Counted from the stretch's first letter, positions 29,549-38,574 are shown. The stretch is DNA of 64,000 bases from Chryseobacterium aureum (GCF_003971235.1 NZ_CP034661.1:2232001-2296000), one strand, 5' to 3'. Made by a program: numbers and translations. Notes: a model not told the origin generated them from the letters alone.

Positions 29549-29842
29549 AATAATATTTGGTTGGTTGATTGTGTTGACGAATTTATAAACTTTTCACAAT
29601 AAAATGATATAAACAATGAATAAAATTCAATTGATATTATAAATCAATAAATAAAACACAATGATGATTTTAAAACAAAGAAAATTATTTAGATATAATT
29701 TTTCATCAAAATAATTTTTAAGTTAAAATATTTAATTAAAATAAAAATTTTGGGAATTATTATTTTTCACTATGCAGTGCATTATAATCAGGAAATTTAA
29801 AATATTCTGAAATTTGGTGTCTCATATTCTTATCATCAATAA
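29549..29842. other. AT-rich intergenic region upstream of the M4 gene
   Basis: Very AT-rich sequence holding the leftward promoter of the M4 peptidase. A TATAAATTCG box near 29579-29588 (minus strand) is a weak -7 match. No gene is supported. Confidence 0.4.
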
Positions 29843-29876
29843 AAAACGGGACTATCTTAAGAGACAGTCCCGTTTT
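29843..29876 (-). terminator. Terminator of the T9SS plug gene
   Basis: Arms AAAACGGGACTATCT and AGACAGTCCCGTTTT pair with one wobble. Located just past the leftward T9SS plug gene. Confidence 0.8.
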
Positions 29877-29916
29877 ATAGGTATATTTTTTTATGTAAAA
29901 TAATATCAAATCATCA

Positions 29917-31137
29917 TTAGCGTTTGTTGGCAATTGGCGTTCTGAATTCTCCATATCCCATTAAGCCGTCATAATTTCTTCCGAAAGGGGCATAATACAG
30001 AAATGCCTGATAAAGGTTTTCTGTCTGCCAGAAATTACCGTTCACTTCGCCAAAATTCAATGCGCCATTTCCTTCTTTTGTCACCAAAACATAGTTGTAA
30101 AAGCCCTGTTTCAGGAATATTTTAGCAACGTACTGTTTGGTAGCGGCATCGTACTGCATCTGATTTTCTTTGCTGGGTAAAAAATTATTAAATCCTCCCA
30201 GAACATAGATCTCCTTATCCACAGGATCAGATTCCAGATAGAAATGCACCCACGAATAGTCTGCTTCTCTTTCTGCATCTCTCTCCCGGCCTAAATCATT
30301 TCTTCTGTAATACCATGCTCCATTCACATCCGGCTGATACTGATAATTTAAAGGGAATGCCCACACCGGATGAAGATAGGTCTGGTTCACCTCATCTTTT
30401 ATTTCCGTAGCACGTACCATATCAGCTGCCATATTCATATTTTTATTATCGAAATAATAAAACTCATTATCCCCCGGGAAGGTAAGATTCATTTGCTGGA
30501 AAAGTATCTGATTTCCTAAGACGCTGCTCGGTTTAAGGTTAGAAATGACCATATTCGGATTGTTATTCTGCATCACATTCATCGTAATGGAATTAACATT
30601 GGAAGAAATATCTCCTCCTTTCGGAGATACATTCACTTCTACCCTTTGGTTAAGATTGGGCTTTTTGGCATCTGCAAATCTTGAAATATTCAGTCCCACG
30701 GAAGTTACATCTTCTATCAGGTAAAACCTTTTTTTGAAGAGCGGCTTATCCGCAGAATCTTTATAAACAATCAGTTCATAATTTCCTGAAACCTTCAGCT
30801 GGATTTTGTCATTCGGAAAAACAAGTTTATAATGAGTATAAGCCTGTAATGTATTGAAAGAATACTGAAACTGATCCAGAAGCGCATTCATGCTTCCGGT
30901 AGCAAATTCTGTAAAAAACAGATTATCTTCATTCCAGTTTCTGTCATAATGTTTGAATGTATACCGGTAGATCTGGCTGCCATTGGTAAGATCATCAAAG
31001 CCAAGCACCAGCTGCTCCCCAATCTTGATTACAGGAGTTTCGTCATTGGTCTGAGGATTGAACAGCTGAATACTTTGGATATTTTGTCCAAAAACCAGCC
31101 CGCCCAAAGAAAGTAAGAGTATTCGCAAAGTTTTCAT
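29917..31137 (-). CDS. T9SS plug protein (DUF5103 family)
   Basis: 406 residues with signal peptide (1-17). The N-terminal part (IQSIQLFNPQTNDETPVIKIGEQLVLGFDDL ... YRYTFKHYDRNWN) is typical of DUF5103. The C-terminal part contains SWVHFYLESDPVDKEIYVLGGFNNF. DUF5103 proteins were identified as the plug that closes the SprA translocon of the type IX secretion system. This fits the several T9SS-sorted proteins in the window. It is the last clearly core gene before the accessory block. Confidence 0.85.
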   Translation of the reverse strand: MKTLRILLLSLGGLVFGQNIQSIQLFNPQTNDETPVIKIGEQLVLGFDDLTNGSQIYRYTFKHYDRNWNEDNLFFTEFATGSMNALLDQFQYSFNTLQAYTHYKLVFPNDKIQLKVSGNYELIVYKDSADKPLFKKRFYLIEDVTSVGLNISRFADAKKPNLNQRVEVNVSPKGGDISSNVNSITMNVMQNNNPNMVISNLKPSSVLGNQILFQQMNLTFPGDNEFYYFDNKNMNMAADMVRATEIKDEVNQTYLHPVWAFPLNYQYQPDVNGAWYYRRNDLGRERDAEREADYSWVHFYLESDPVDKEIYVLGGFNNFLPSKENQMQYDAATKQYVAKIFLKQGFYNYVLVTKEGNGALNFGEVNGNFWQTENLYQAFLYYAPFGRNYDGLMGYGEFRTPIANKR

Positions 31138-31616
31138 TATGACGAAGATAACGAAAAATAGCCATTTTCTTAATAATATCGTATTTTTGAAATAAAAAAT
31201 ATAAAATAAAATGTAATCACCTGATTAACAATAAAATATCATCACATTTAATTTATGGGGGTACGATTTAGAGCGCTATGTGTGTTATTTTGACTTTTTA
31301 ATTGTCTACTTTTTGTCTACAAACCACTCATAGTGCAAATTTAAATAAAAATTACTAAAACACAAACCCTTTATTTATAAGCATTTGGGACTGGTGCAAG
31401 GTGCAAGTATTATACATACTTGCACCCATGCACCTGCCCTGATGATGTAAAAATAATATTATCTAAAATTTATGTTTTTTTATTTTCAAACTAAAAAAAG
31501 CAAGATAATTCACTTTTCCAAATACCAACTTACACCGCAAAAATCCTGTCTGTTATTGACTTTTCACTGTCTATAATTGACCATTTTTTAATTAGTACTT
31601 TAATACTTTCAACTGC
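31138..31616. other. Noncoding junction between core genes and the accessory block
   Basis: No gene seen. It contains GTCTAC direct repeats (31312-31330) and a long GGTGCAA-based hairpin (31393-31434). The switch from core genes to replication genes takes place here, so one end of the element may lie here. No matching att repeat was found at the right side by eye. Confidence 0.5.
31393..31434. repeat. Long hairpin built on GGTGCAA direct repeats
   Basis: Left arm 31393-31410 contains GGTGCAA twice in tandem followed by GTAT. Right arm 31416-31434 is its near-perfect complement (ATACTTGCACC then CATGCACC), with a five-base loop. There is no T run. Lying 225 bases upstream of a replication cluster, it could be an origin, a protein-binding site or a recombination site. 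Confidence 0.6.
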
Positions 31617-31624
31617 TAAATTTG
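31617..31624 (+). promoter_or_regulatory. -7 element of the replication cluster
   Basis: TAAATTTG matches TAnnTTTG exactly, 34 bases before the first ATG of the rightward cluster. Confidence 0.5.
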
Positions 31625-31658
31625 AAGTCGCAACTATTCATAACTTAAAAAAACACTA

Positions 31659-32012
31659 ATGGAAGTTATAACCATTGAAGCTCAAGCTTTTAAAAACTTG
31701 ATGTCAAAAGTGGACACGATTTTCGAATATGTTATTTCTCAGGGAAAAACGCCAAATAAAGACGAAGTTTGGGTTGACAGCTATGAGGTATGCACGTTTT
31801 TGAAAATAAGTGACCGCACATTACAGAGACTACGCAGTGAAAATAAAATCAATTATTCTAGGATACGGGGAAAAAATTTTTACAAAATCAGTGAAATTAA
31901 AAGAATGTTGGATGAAAATCTCATTCGCCGGAGTGATGATCATTTACAAGATCTTATACTCAATCATATAAAAAATGGTAGACAAGACACAAATACTGAA
32001 ATGCACCCGTGA
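31659..32012 (+). CDS. Helix-turn-helix excisionase-family DNA-binding protein
   Basis: 117 residues. The central region WVDSYEVCTFLKISDRTLQRLRSENKINYSRIRGKNFYKISEIKRML is a MerR/excisionase-type winged HTH of the kind common on Bacteroidota mobile elements. The N-terminus has a short coiled region (FKNLMSKVDTIFEYVISQ). It heads a rightward cluster and overlaps the next gene by 38 bases, suggesting coupled translation. Likely roles are control of the cluster or element excision; no integrase is in view to decide. Confidence 0.82.
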   Translation: MEVITIEAQAFKNLMSKVDTIFEYVISQGKTPNKDEVWVDSYEVCTFLKISDRTLQRLRSENKINYSRIRGKNFYKISEIKRMLDENLIRRSDDHLQDLILNHIKNGRQDTNTEMHP

Positions 32013-34011
32013 TGGATTGGACATCTTCAAGCATTATGTACCAGGAGATTGGCGTATTGGCAGAAATTTTAAAAATCCTTTCTACGATGACACTAACGCT
32101 TCATGCAATATCTACTTTGACCGAAGAACTGGTATGTACCGCATGAGGGATTTTGGTGATCCATTTTATGCTGGTGATTGCTTTGCAATTGTAGGAAAAC
32201 TTAAGCACCTTGACTGTAATAAAGATTTTAGGGAAATCCTAAATCAAATTAATGAGGAAATGAACCTGGGATTGGAGAATGGCTTACCTATATCAAAAAA
32301 TAAATATACATCAGAAATAAAAACAAAAATCGAAAAAGAAAATGCCATTCAAGAGCAAGCTATCCAATATAAATATTACTCCACGCATGAACGTAGTTAT
32401 TCGCAAAAAGAGATGGAGTTCTGGAAACAATATGGCATAACACTCGAAATTTTAAAAATATATACAGTCTTTTCGCTGGATGAATTTACAAGTGAAAACA
32501 AAGATTCAAAACAATTTACCATAAAATCATCGCCCAGTGAACCTATGTTTGGTTATTTCGGTAAAAAATACGTGAAAATATATCGCCCCTTTTCTTCAAT
32601 CCGTTTCCTTTATGGAGGAAATACACCTGAACTGTATTGTTTCGGATTGGAGCAATTACCCGCTAAAGGACATACTTTGTTTATTACTGGTGGAGAAAAA
32701 GATGTATTGACGTTGGCATCAAGAGGATTTTATGCGATTTGCTTCAACAGCGAGACCAGCTCCATACCTGAAAGTCTGATTAAAAAACTGTCATATCGAT
32801 TCAAACATATAGTACTTCTGTATGATGTGGATAAAGCTGGATTAGCAGCCTCGCTTAAACATCAAAAGCAATTAGTCAGTTTTGGGGTGAATCGATTAAA
32901 TCTGCCTCTTTCAGGAACAAAGAATGAAAAGGATATTTCAGATTTTTTCAGAATTGGGAATAATAAAAATGATTTTAATCAACTATTCCTTGAATTTTTA
33001 GATCAATTATATACTGAGACCATGGCGATACTAAAACCTTGCGAAATTGATTTCAGCAAACCTCCCACTGCATTACAGGCACTGATTTCTATTAACGATG
33101 TACCTTTGGGTACACAAGGAAACTTATTGGGAATTACGGGCGGTGAAGGAACCGGAAAAAGTAATTATGTAGGAAGCTTGATCGCCGGAACTTTTTATTT
33201 GGATAAACAAGTAGATACTTTAGGAGCCGATGTGCTTCCTAATATTGAAGGTAAAGCTGTGCTTCTATATGATACTGAACAGTCAGAAACCCAACTATAC
33301 AAGAATATCTCAGCTATTCAGAAACGTTCAGGCAGAGATAATATGCCTGACTATTTTAAAGCCTACTGTTTAGCTGGCATGTCCAGAAAAGAGCGCATGC
33401 AATCAATATTACAAAGCATGGATAAATTTTATTATCAATTTTCCGGCATTCACATGGTTGTGATTGATGGAATAGCTGATCTGATAAGAGGAGCTAATGA
33501 TGAAACGGAAAGTGTCGCCTTGATTGATGAACTTTATCGTATGGCTGGGATTTATAAAACCTGCATAATCTGTGTACTGCATTTTACACCTAACGGATTA
33601 AAGCTTCGAGGCCATCTTGGAAGTGAACTTCAGCGAAAAGCAGCAGCTATAATTTCTATTGACAAAGATGACAATCCACAAATATCTGTTATAAAAGCAT
33701 TAAAAGTACGGGACGGAAGTCCTTTTGACGTACCGCTCATTCAATTTTCCTGGGATAAGGAAAAATTAATGCACGTTTTTGTAGGGGAAAAAACCAAAGA
33801 AGAAAAGGAGAGACGAAAAGAGATAGAGCTTACCAACATTGCCCGAAAAATGTTTTCACAACAAAAACGTTATACCTACGCTGGGCTGTGTGAGAAAATC
33901 CAAAATATGATGACAGTCAAAGACCGGACTGCGAAAAGCTATATAAAATTTATGCGGGAAAAGGGGTTGATTATTAAAGATGCTACAAACAATTTTGAGC
34001 TTAATAAATAA
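31975..34011 (+). CDS. Bifunctional primase-like / RecA-like replicative ATPase of a mobile element
   Basis: 678 residues. The N-terminal ~110 residues resemble the DNA-primase zinc-domain fold (NPFYDDTNASCNIYFDRRTGMYRMRDFGD) but without a full zinc Cys set. A Toprim-like domain spans about 225-310 (LFITGGEKDVLTLASRGF, then IVLLYDVDKAGLAAS). A RecA/DnaB-like ATPase follows, with Walker A ITGGEGTGKSNYVG near residue 385 and Walker B HMVVIDGIADLI. A C-terminal winged-helix-like part ends the protein. It probably primes or unwinds DNA for plasmid/ICE replication. Confidence 0.85.
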   Translation: MVDKTQILKCTRDGLDIFKHYVPGDWRIGRNFKNPFYDDTNASCNIYFDRRTGMYRMRDFGDPFYAGDCFAIVGKLKHLDCNKDFREILNQINEEMNLGLENGLPISKNKYTSEIKTKIEKENAIQEQAIQYKYYSTHERSYSQKEMEFWKQYGITLEILKIYTVFSLDEFTSENKDSKQFTIKSSPSEPMFGYFGKKYVKIYRPFSSIRFLYGGNTPELYCFGLEQLPAKGHTLFITGGEKDVLTLASRGFYAICFNSETSSIPESLIKKLSYRFKHIVLLYDVDKAGLAASLKHQKQLVSFGVNRLNLPLSGTKNEKDISDFFRIGNNKNDFNQLFLEFLDQLYTETMAILKPCEIDFSKPPTALQALISINDVPLGTQGNLLGITGGEGTGKSNYVGSLIAGTFYLDKQVDTLGADVLPNIEGKAVLLYDTEQSETQLYKNISAIQKRSGRDNMPDYFKAYCLAGMSRKERMQSILQSMDKFYYQFSGIHMVVIDGIADLIRGANDETESVALIDELYRMAGIYKTCIICVLHFTPNGLKLRGHLGSELQRKAAAIISIDKDDNPQISVIKALKVRDGSPFDVPLIQFSWDKEKLMHVFVGEKTKEEKERRKEIELTNIARKMFSQQKRYTYAGLCEKIQNMMTVKDRTAKSYIKFMREKGLIIKDATNNFELNK

Positions 34012-34048
34012 AGAAAAAGAATTTTAAATTCACAAAAATACTGACAAT

Positions 34049-34303
34049 ATGAATATCGATCCCCAAAAACCTTTGCTACAGTTAAACGTTGGAGAGTTTC
34101 TGGATTTATTAAAAAACTCTGCCACAGAAAAGAAATATGAATATGGGCTTAAAGGTTTAGCAAAAATGCTTGGTTGCTCACGCTCAAAGGCATCAGTGAT
34201 AAAATCCACAGGTATACTTGATGAAGCAATTGTTCAAAATGGAAATCTTATCATCATTGATAAAGATAAAGCACTACAGTTACTTGCCCAGAATAAGAAA
34301 TGA
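34049..34303 (+). CDS. DUF3853 family protein
   Basis: 84 residues with LLQLNVGEFLDLLKN, YGLKGLAKMLGCSRSKASVIKSTGILDEAIVQNGNL (in two parts), and IIIDKDKALQLL, the DUF3853 pattern. The middle looks like a helix-turn-helix. The family occurs on Bacteroidota conjugative and mobilizable elements, usually beside replication genes. The stop codon overlaps the next start (ATGA), so translation is coupled. Confidence 0.85.
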   Translation: MNIDPQKPLLQLNVGEFLDLLKNSATEKKYEYGLKGLAKMLGCSRSKASVIKSTGILDEAIVQNGNLIIIDKDKALQLLAQNKK

Positions 34304-35010
34304 ATTACTCTTTATTAATTACAAAGTTTTGGCAAAACAACAAAAAAGAACCGATGGGAGCTGTAACAGCTTCCATCTATCTCCTATTGCTGGAAAGATG
34401 GAAGGAAAATGAAGAAAATGATTTTAATCTATCAGATACCGAAATTTGTAAATATCTAAAAATCACCAGGCCAACCATAATTGGTATCCGGCAAAAACTT
34501 ATCTCTGCCGGAATGATTCAATTTCAGTCAAAAAATGGACTTCCTGGTCATTACAATATTTGTTTAGAGTACTCACTTTCAACACCTTTTAATGAAAATC
34601 ATACTATTACAATTCCAAAAAAGAACAAAGCCAGCAGTAAAGTACCACCAGAAGTAATAATTCCCCAGAGTGAAAATTTGCATTCACATCAATCTAATAT
34701 CAGTCCCACTGCAATAAATATTCCGGTGAATGATAATAATCCATCTCTGGAAGAATTTATGCAATATGCAAAAACACTGCATAACTACATTCCCGAATTA
34801 GATGCTCTACTTAAGGAAAAGTATTTCAGTTGGCTAGGAAATCATTGGAAAAACGGATATGGAAAACCCATAACAAACTGGAAATCTTCTGTAAGAAATA
34901 CAATGCCTTTTCTGCAGAATGAATTGCAATCAAATAATAACAGCACACAAATGATTACTATTCCGACAATTAGACCTCCCGGATCAATTAGGGATGAATT
35001 AGAAAAATAG
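34300..35010 (+). CDS. Winged-helix protein of the replication cluster
   Basis: 236 residues. The first ~100 residues read as a winged helix (FNLSDTEICKYLKITRPTIIGIRQKLISAGMIQFQSKNG) like those of replication initiators or transcription regulators. A flexible Ser/Pro/Asn-rich linker follows, then a short helical domain (YAKTLHNYIPELDALLKEKYFSWLGNHWKNGYG). It starts inside the stop codon of the DUF3853 gene. Its position next to the primase/ATPase suggests a helper of replication initiation or helicase loading; this is inference. Confidence 0.7.
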   Translation: MNYSLLITKFWQNNKKEPMGAVTASIYLLLLERWKENEENDFNLSDTEICKYLKITRPTIIGIRQKLISAGMIQFQSKNGLPGHYNICLEYSLSTPFNENHTITIPKKNKASSKVPPEVIIPQSENLHSHQSNISPTAINIPVNDNNPSLEEFMQYAKTLHNYIPELDALLKEKYFSWLGNHWKNGYGKPITNWKSSVRNTMPFLQNELQSNNNSTQMITIPTIRPPGSIRDELEK

Positions 35011-35144
35011 TGAGCATCGGAATGATACAAAACCTATCCACTAATCTGTAAACTTCTTTGATCAGCAAAAAGTCATTCAAACTTTTGTTTTTATTGTTCG
35101 TTTTTTTCTATATTACACCGGTATTTAGAAGAACAGCACAATAT

Positions 35145-35621
35145 ATGAAAAATCTACTTGCAACATCTGAAGCATACAATTCCCACATTTACTACACAGC
35201 AAAAATCCATTGGATCTCCTATGTAATTCCTTTCTTCCTTATTGCAATTGGTTCTTTAGGAGTTATCTCATTTTTATTAGTAGGATATAAATACATGATT
35301 AGTTTTATTGGTCTTTTTTCTCTTTTTCTTATTTATATTTTCATTAGAGGTTTAATCCTTTTATTGAGAAACCGAAGCACCAAAATTTTTATTACCGATA
35401 GCCATTTGACATTATCTCAAGGAATATTAAGCAAAACGTCTTTCGACCTCTCATTGCAAAAACTGGAAGGAATGACTTTGCATCAAAATTTTTTAGGAAA
35501 GTTTTTGGACTTCGGAACGCTCATTGTATCTACCGGAAGCTTAAAGCATACATATAACATTAAACATCCGCAAGAACTTAGGGATGCCATATTGATGCTA
35601 AAGAACAATTTAGATAAATAA
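35145..35621 (+). CDS. PH-domain membrane protein
   Basis: About 158 residues from ATG 35145. Two adjacent transmembrane segments (SYVIPFFLIAIGSLGVISFLL and MISFIGLFSLFLIYIFIRGL) are followed by a bacterial PH domain (STKIFITDSHLTLSQGILSKTSFDLSLQKLEGM). An upstream TTG at 35058 would add 29 residues that do not look like this family. Such proteins sit in the membrane; their function is mostly unknown. It ends the rightward cluster. Confidence 0.75.
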   Translation: MKNLLATSEAYNSHIYYTAKIHWISYVIPFFLIAIGSLGVISFLLVGYKYMISFIGLFSLFLIYIFIRGLILLLRNRSTKIFITDSHLTLSQGILSKTSFDLSLQKLEGMTLHQNFLGKFLDFGTLIVSTGSLKHTYNIKHPQELRDAILMLKNNLDK

Positions 35622-35791
35622 TTATATATTTCCACACGTTGCTGAGAATTTAACTCTGTATATGCCTACATCATTACGGGATAGCCTGACTCTCTCATCT
35701 ACTAACAAGCAGCAAGCTTGATCCACTATTTTTATTTGTCAACATGAAAGGCTTTTATTAAGTTTCTAATAAATTCAAATGAAACCATTTT

Positions 35792-35910
35792 CGCAACGTC
35801 TTTTCAAAAACATCCCAAGGAAAAAGATGCTGAAAATGTTTTAGAAATGTTGTTGCTCCTTTTTTGGCAAAAATGCGGTTCCGACCAAAGGAAGGAACTG
35901 CATTTTTGCC
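35792..35910. repeat. Noncoding module B1 (copy of 38876-38996) ending in a long hairpin
   Basis: Starts CGCAACGTCTTTTCAAAAAC and ends with a 17 + 17 base hairpin (35866-35882 with 35894-35910, GGCAAAAATGCGGTTCC and its complement, one wobble). The same sequence with a few changes lies at 38876-38996. Both copies are just past the 3' end of a leftward operon. Confidence 0.8.
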
Positions 35911-35992
35911 ACGCTATTTTGTCAGCAAGATTATTTTGGATGCATATAAAAAGGCAATAGGAAATTACTTCCTATTGCTTTTTTACTATAAA

Positions 35993-36415
35993 TTACGATT
36001 GAATAGTGAGTAATCTCTTTAGATTTTTTGATCTTCTTAAGTCGATGTATTTTTTAAACAACGGAGTTTTAGAAAATTTCTGTAAAGCTTTTATTACTTC
36101 TATGTCTTCTTCTCTAATACTGGAAATTTTGGTACAATAGGTTCCAATATCACCAAAAACATTTTCAGGTCCAAACAGAAGAGAGTGATATGTTTCTTTG
36201 GAAATAGGACGCTTAAAATGTGGAAGGTCGGCCTTTCCATCTTCATCTTCATTCACAAACCGGAGATCTTCATCAAACATTTCCTGTGTGAAGAAAACGC
36301 CGTAATCAACTCCGTTGTATCGCTCGTATTCAATATTATAATTTTCTTTCAAAAGATTGTTTACTTCAGTTGCCATTTCAGGCTTTCTCAGATAGATAAT
36401 TGAGTAGGTTCCCAT
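35993..36415 (-). CDS. Hypothetical protein of the DUF6876 operon
   Basis: 140 residues, no signal peptide or membrane segment, rich in charged residues. It begins MGTYSIIYLRKPEMATEVNNLL and includes NVFGDIGTYCTKISSIREEDIEVIKAL. No family is recognised. Last gene of a leftward operon of three small genes; the gap to the gene upstream is five bases. Module B1 follows its stop. Confidence 0.65.
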   Translation of the reverse strand: MGTYSIIYLRKPEMATEVNNLLKENYNIEYERYNGVDYGVFFTQEMFDEDLRFVNEDEDGKADLPHFKRPISKETYHSLLFGPENVFGDIGTYCTKISSIREEDIEVIKALQKFSKTPLFKKYIDLRRSKNLKRLLTIQS

Positions 36416-36420
36416 AATAT

Positions 36421-36645
36421 TTATTTGTATTGATAAAAGTTCAGTAAGAAACCTTTTCCTGATGTATCACTGTACATTCCACTACATCCTAGTTTAGCAC
36501 AATAAGCAGAATGCTCTTTTTCGGTACATTCTACTTCAATCACAAAGCCTTCCTTTTCTCTATAAGGATGTTTTATGAATGGTTTTGCTTTATTCATATT
36601 TTCGAGTTTTTTCTCTCTGATAGCTTCTATTTGTTTCTTATTCAT
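36421..36645 (-). CDS. Hypothetical small protein
   Basis: 74 residues from the ATG at 36645, MNKKQIEAIREKKLENMNKA. An upstream ATG at 36684 would add 13 residues, but it begins inside the upstream spacer and is less typical. It has two cysteines in AYCAKLGCSGMYSD. No family recognised. Middle gene of the three-gene operon. Confidence 0.6.
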   Translation of the reverse strand: MNKKQIEAIREKKLENMNKAKPFIKHPYREKEGFVIEVECTEKEHSAYCAKLGCSGMYSDTSGKGFLLNFYQYK

Positions 36646-36702
36646 ATGATTTATTCTAAAGGTTAAAAACGATTTCCTATACATCGTGAGGTTTTATGAT
36701 CT

Positions 36703-37062
36703 TTAATGTTCACTTGGGAGTAATAGAACATTACCTTCTTTCCAAATAGTAAACTCATTAAAGAAAAAATCTGAAAATTCAATCTCTTGGGTAACTAAGA
36801 CTTTATTATTTCCATCCGTTGCTGAGAGTTTGAAACTGGTATCAATAACTCTTTCAATTTTCCAGACCTGAAATTCTTCCAGTTTAAATAATGCTTCAAA
36901 CTGATAAGAAGCAATTGCATCAAGGAACCAATAGCATTTTTCTTCGTCAGCGATAGATTTTACACCGTCAGTTAATAGTAAGCCCAATAGGTACTTGTAG
37001 TAGTTTTCAGTACCGGTAAAATTTTCATAGAACTCATTTGCTGAAATTTTTGGATTTTTCAT
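36703..37062 (-). CDS. DUF6876 family protein
   Basis: 119 residues. The start FYENFTGTENYYKYLLGLLLTDGVKSIADEEKCYWFLDAIAS (in pieces) matches DUF6876, whose members contain a GT-E-x-Y segment, TDGVK and W(F/L)LDAI. DUF6876 proteins are found on Bacteroidota integrative elements; no biochemical function is known. First gene of the leftward operon, with module A1 in its upstream region. Confidence 0.8.
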   Translation of the reverse strand: MKNPKISANEFYENFTGTENYYKYLLGLLLTDGVKSIADEEKCYWFLDAIASYQFEALFKLEEFQVWKIERVIDTSFKLSATDGNNKVLVTQEIEFSDFFFNEFTIWKEGNVLLLPSEH

Positions 37063-37262
37063 AATGTGAAATTTAAATTGTTAACTTTCTTTTTTCGAAA
37101 CGTGTCGGTTTTTTAAGTTTTGATTTTTAATTTTTTGGAAATGTCAAAGAACACTTTTGCTTTTTTTATCTGACCGACTTGTCGTTTTTTATTGCTTTCT
37201 GACGAAATAAATGACGTTTCAGCAAAACCGAAATGAAAGTATTGGAATGAAGGCTCCGAAAT

Positions 37263-37403
37263 CTTTTTGTCCGTAGGATTTAGGAGTGTCTGAACAATTA
37301 TTGGAGCTTGTGGAAAGAATTTTTTAGAAGCCCAAAAAGATTTTTTTGAACAGAAATGTGATTTATATTTTTGCATACTAAAAACGCCCTGTTGATCAGA
37401 CAA
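37263..37403 (+). repeat. Noncoding module A1 (copy of 43663-43811)
   Basis: Shares with 43663-43811 the elements TTTTTGTCCG-x-AGGATT-x-AGGAGTGTCTG, ATTATTGGAGC, GTGGAAAGAATTTTT, a consensus promoter reading right, and AAAACGCC at the predicted start of the RNA. Both copies lie upstream of a leftward operon. A 96-codon ORF on the minus strand through this module is not supported. Confidence 0.75.
37345..37373 (+). promoter_or_regulatory. Rightward Bacteroidota promoter in module A1
   Basis: TTTG at 37345-37348, 17 bases, then TATTTTTG at 37366-37373. The same boxes and the same spacing occur in module A2. No rightward gene follows within 3 kb. Confidence 0.65.
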
Positions 37404-37703
37404 AAATCAAAAGGATATTTCATAAAGTTTCAAAACGAAATCACAGGAGAATTATAAATGTTTAGAAAATGAAAGATAAAATTGTAATCTATTGAAAGAA
37501 GTCAAATTCAGTACTTGAACTAATTCAATTGTACGAAAAAATCAGGTAAAAAAGATTGATTGTAATTTCAAATGCTATCATTTATCTACCAAAAACTCAG
37601 TAAAGAAAAACCGAAATTGATCATGGTCAGATAATCCATAAACTGGATCATAAAAGGATAAATTTCTCTGAATAATCTTTAAATATTAACTGTATATATG
37701 ACA
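37404..37703. other. Noncoding stretch right of module A1
   Basis: AT-rich sequence without a supported gene. It may be the body of a short noncoding RNA made from the promoter at 37345-37373. Confidence 0.35.
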
Positions 37704-37734
37704 AAATGCCTTCCAGATTTTCTGAAAGGCATTT
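37704..37734 (-). terminator. Terminator of the GLPGLI gene
   Basis: Arms AAATGCCTTCCAG and CTGAAAGGCATTT pair with one mismatch around a short T-rich loop. Just past the leftward GLPGLI gene. Confidence 0.7.
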
Positions 37735-37761
37735 ATATTTATATCTATATTTATATTTTCA

Positions 37762-38574
37762 TCAAGGATACCTGACCGCTTTATCTAATTCTATAGGATT
37801 ATTAAAAGCTTTCAACTTTTTTCGTTCTTTGACTTCAGCAGGTTTCAGTTCTTCTTTAGAAAGAACTGTCCCGTCATCAAGCAGCAGTTTTTTTCCTTCA
37901 GGTAAAGTCAAATTCCCATTCAAAACATATTTAAATGGATTCGAGTAAAGATCTAACTTTAATTTATCAAGTTCTTTCTGAGTAACAGGAACTGCTCTGG
38001 AAATAGAACTTTCCAATGAAAGACGCCTGTAATCTTGAGGAATTTTTTCGGTTTTGATTACTTTAAAATTATAATCTTTTTTTATATCGTAGAGTTCCAT
38101 AATCAATCCTGGTAAACCATTGAATTTATGAGGACCGTAAGGAATCGGGATATCTTTTGAAAACCATGCAATCCAGCTTCTTCCTCCAAACTTCGTTATG
38201 GCTTTTTGAACCTGAAAGTTATTCGAGGTTTTGATGCTGTCCGTAATAATCCACTGCTGCTTGGGTTCTTCTGCTAATTTATAAAAATTTACATCACCGA
38301 TGTACTCATAACTCTGATATGCATTATTACCTTTCTTTTTAATGAGAAACGAGGTCAGCCTATAATCTTTAAAACCTTGGAGACCTAATGAATCATTAAT
38401 AAAATACATTCTGTTATAATAAGCTATATCATCTTTTGTGATATCCAAATAGTGATTTTCTTTGGTAATATTCTTTGAAGTTGAATCCCTTTTATATTTA
38501 ACTTCATATATGAACCTGTTGTTTTGGGCAAACATCATAAATGTTCCCAGTAATATAAATAGTAGGCTTTTCAT
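37762..38574 (-). CDS. GLPGLI family protein
   Basis: 270 residues from the ATG at 38574 with a signal peptide (MKSLLFILLGTFMMFAQN). The name-giving motif is present (GPHKFNGLPGLIMELYD), as is the upstream WIAWFSKDIPIPYGP. GLPGLI proteins are exported Bacteroidota proteins of unknown function, often beside TonB-dependent receptors. Here it stands alone between the two leftward operons. A longer reading from 38622 would put 16 residues in front of the signal peptide and is rejected. Confidence 0.88.
   Translation of the reverse strand: MKSLLFILLGTFMMFAQNNRFIYEVKYKRDSTSKNITKENHYLDITKDDIAYYNRMYFINDSLGLQGFKDYRLTSFLIKKKGNNAYQSYEYIGDVNFYKLAEEPKQQWIITDSIKTSNNFQVQKAITKFGGRSWIAWFSKDIPIPYGPHKFNGLPGLIMELYDIKKDYNFKVIKTEKIPQDYRRLSLESSISRAVPVTQKELDKLKLDLYSNPFKYVLNGNLTLPEGKKLLLDDGTVLSKEELKPAEVKERKKLKAFNNPIELDKAVRYP

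Noticed and set aside
29760..29954. 64-codon minus-strand ORF
   Set aside because: It overlaps the end of the T9SS plug gene and runs through its terminator hairpin.
31393..31434. Hairpin as a simple rho-independent terminator
   Set aside because: No T run on either side and no gene ending next to it.
37113..37403. 96-codon minus-strand ORF across module A1
   Set aside because: The module is repeated at 43663-43811, where this reading frame is not kept, so the conservation is not at protein level.
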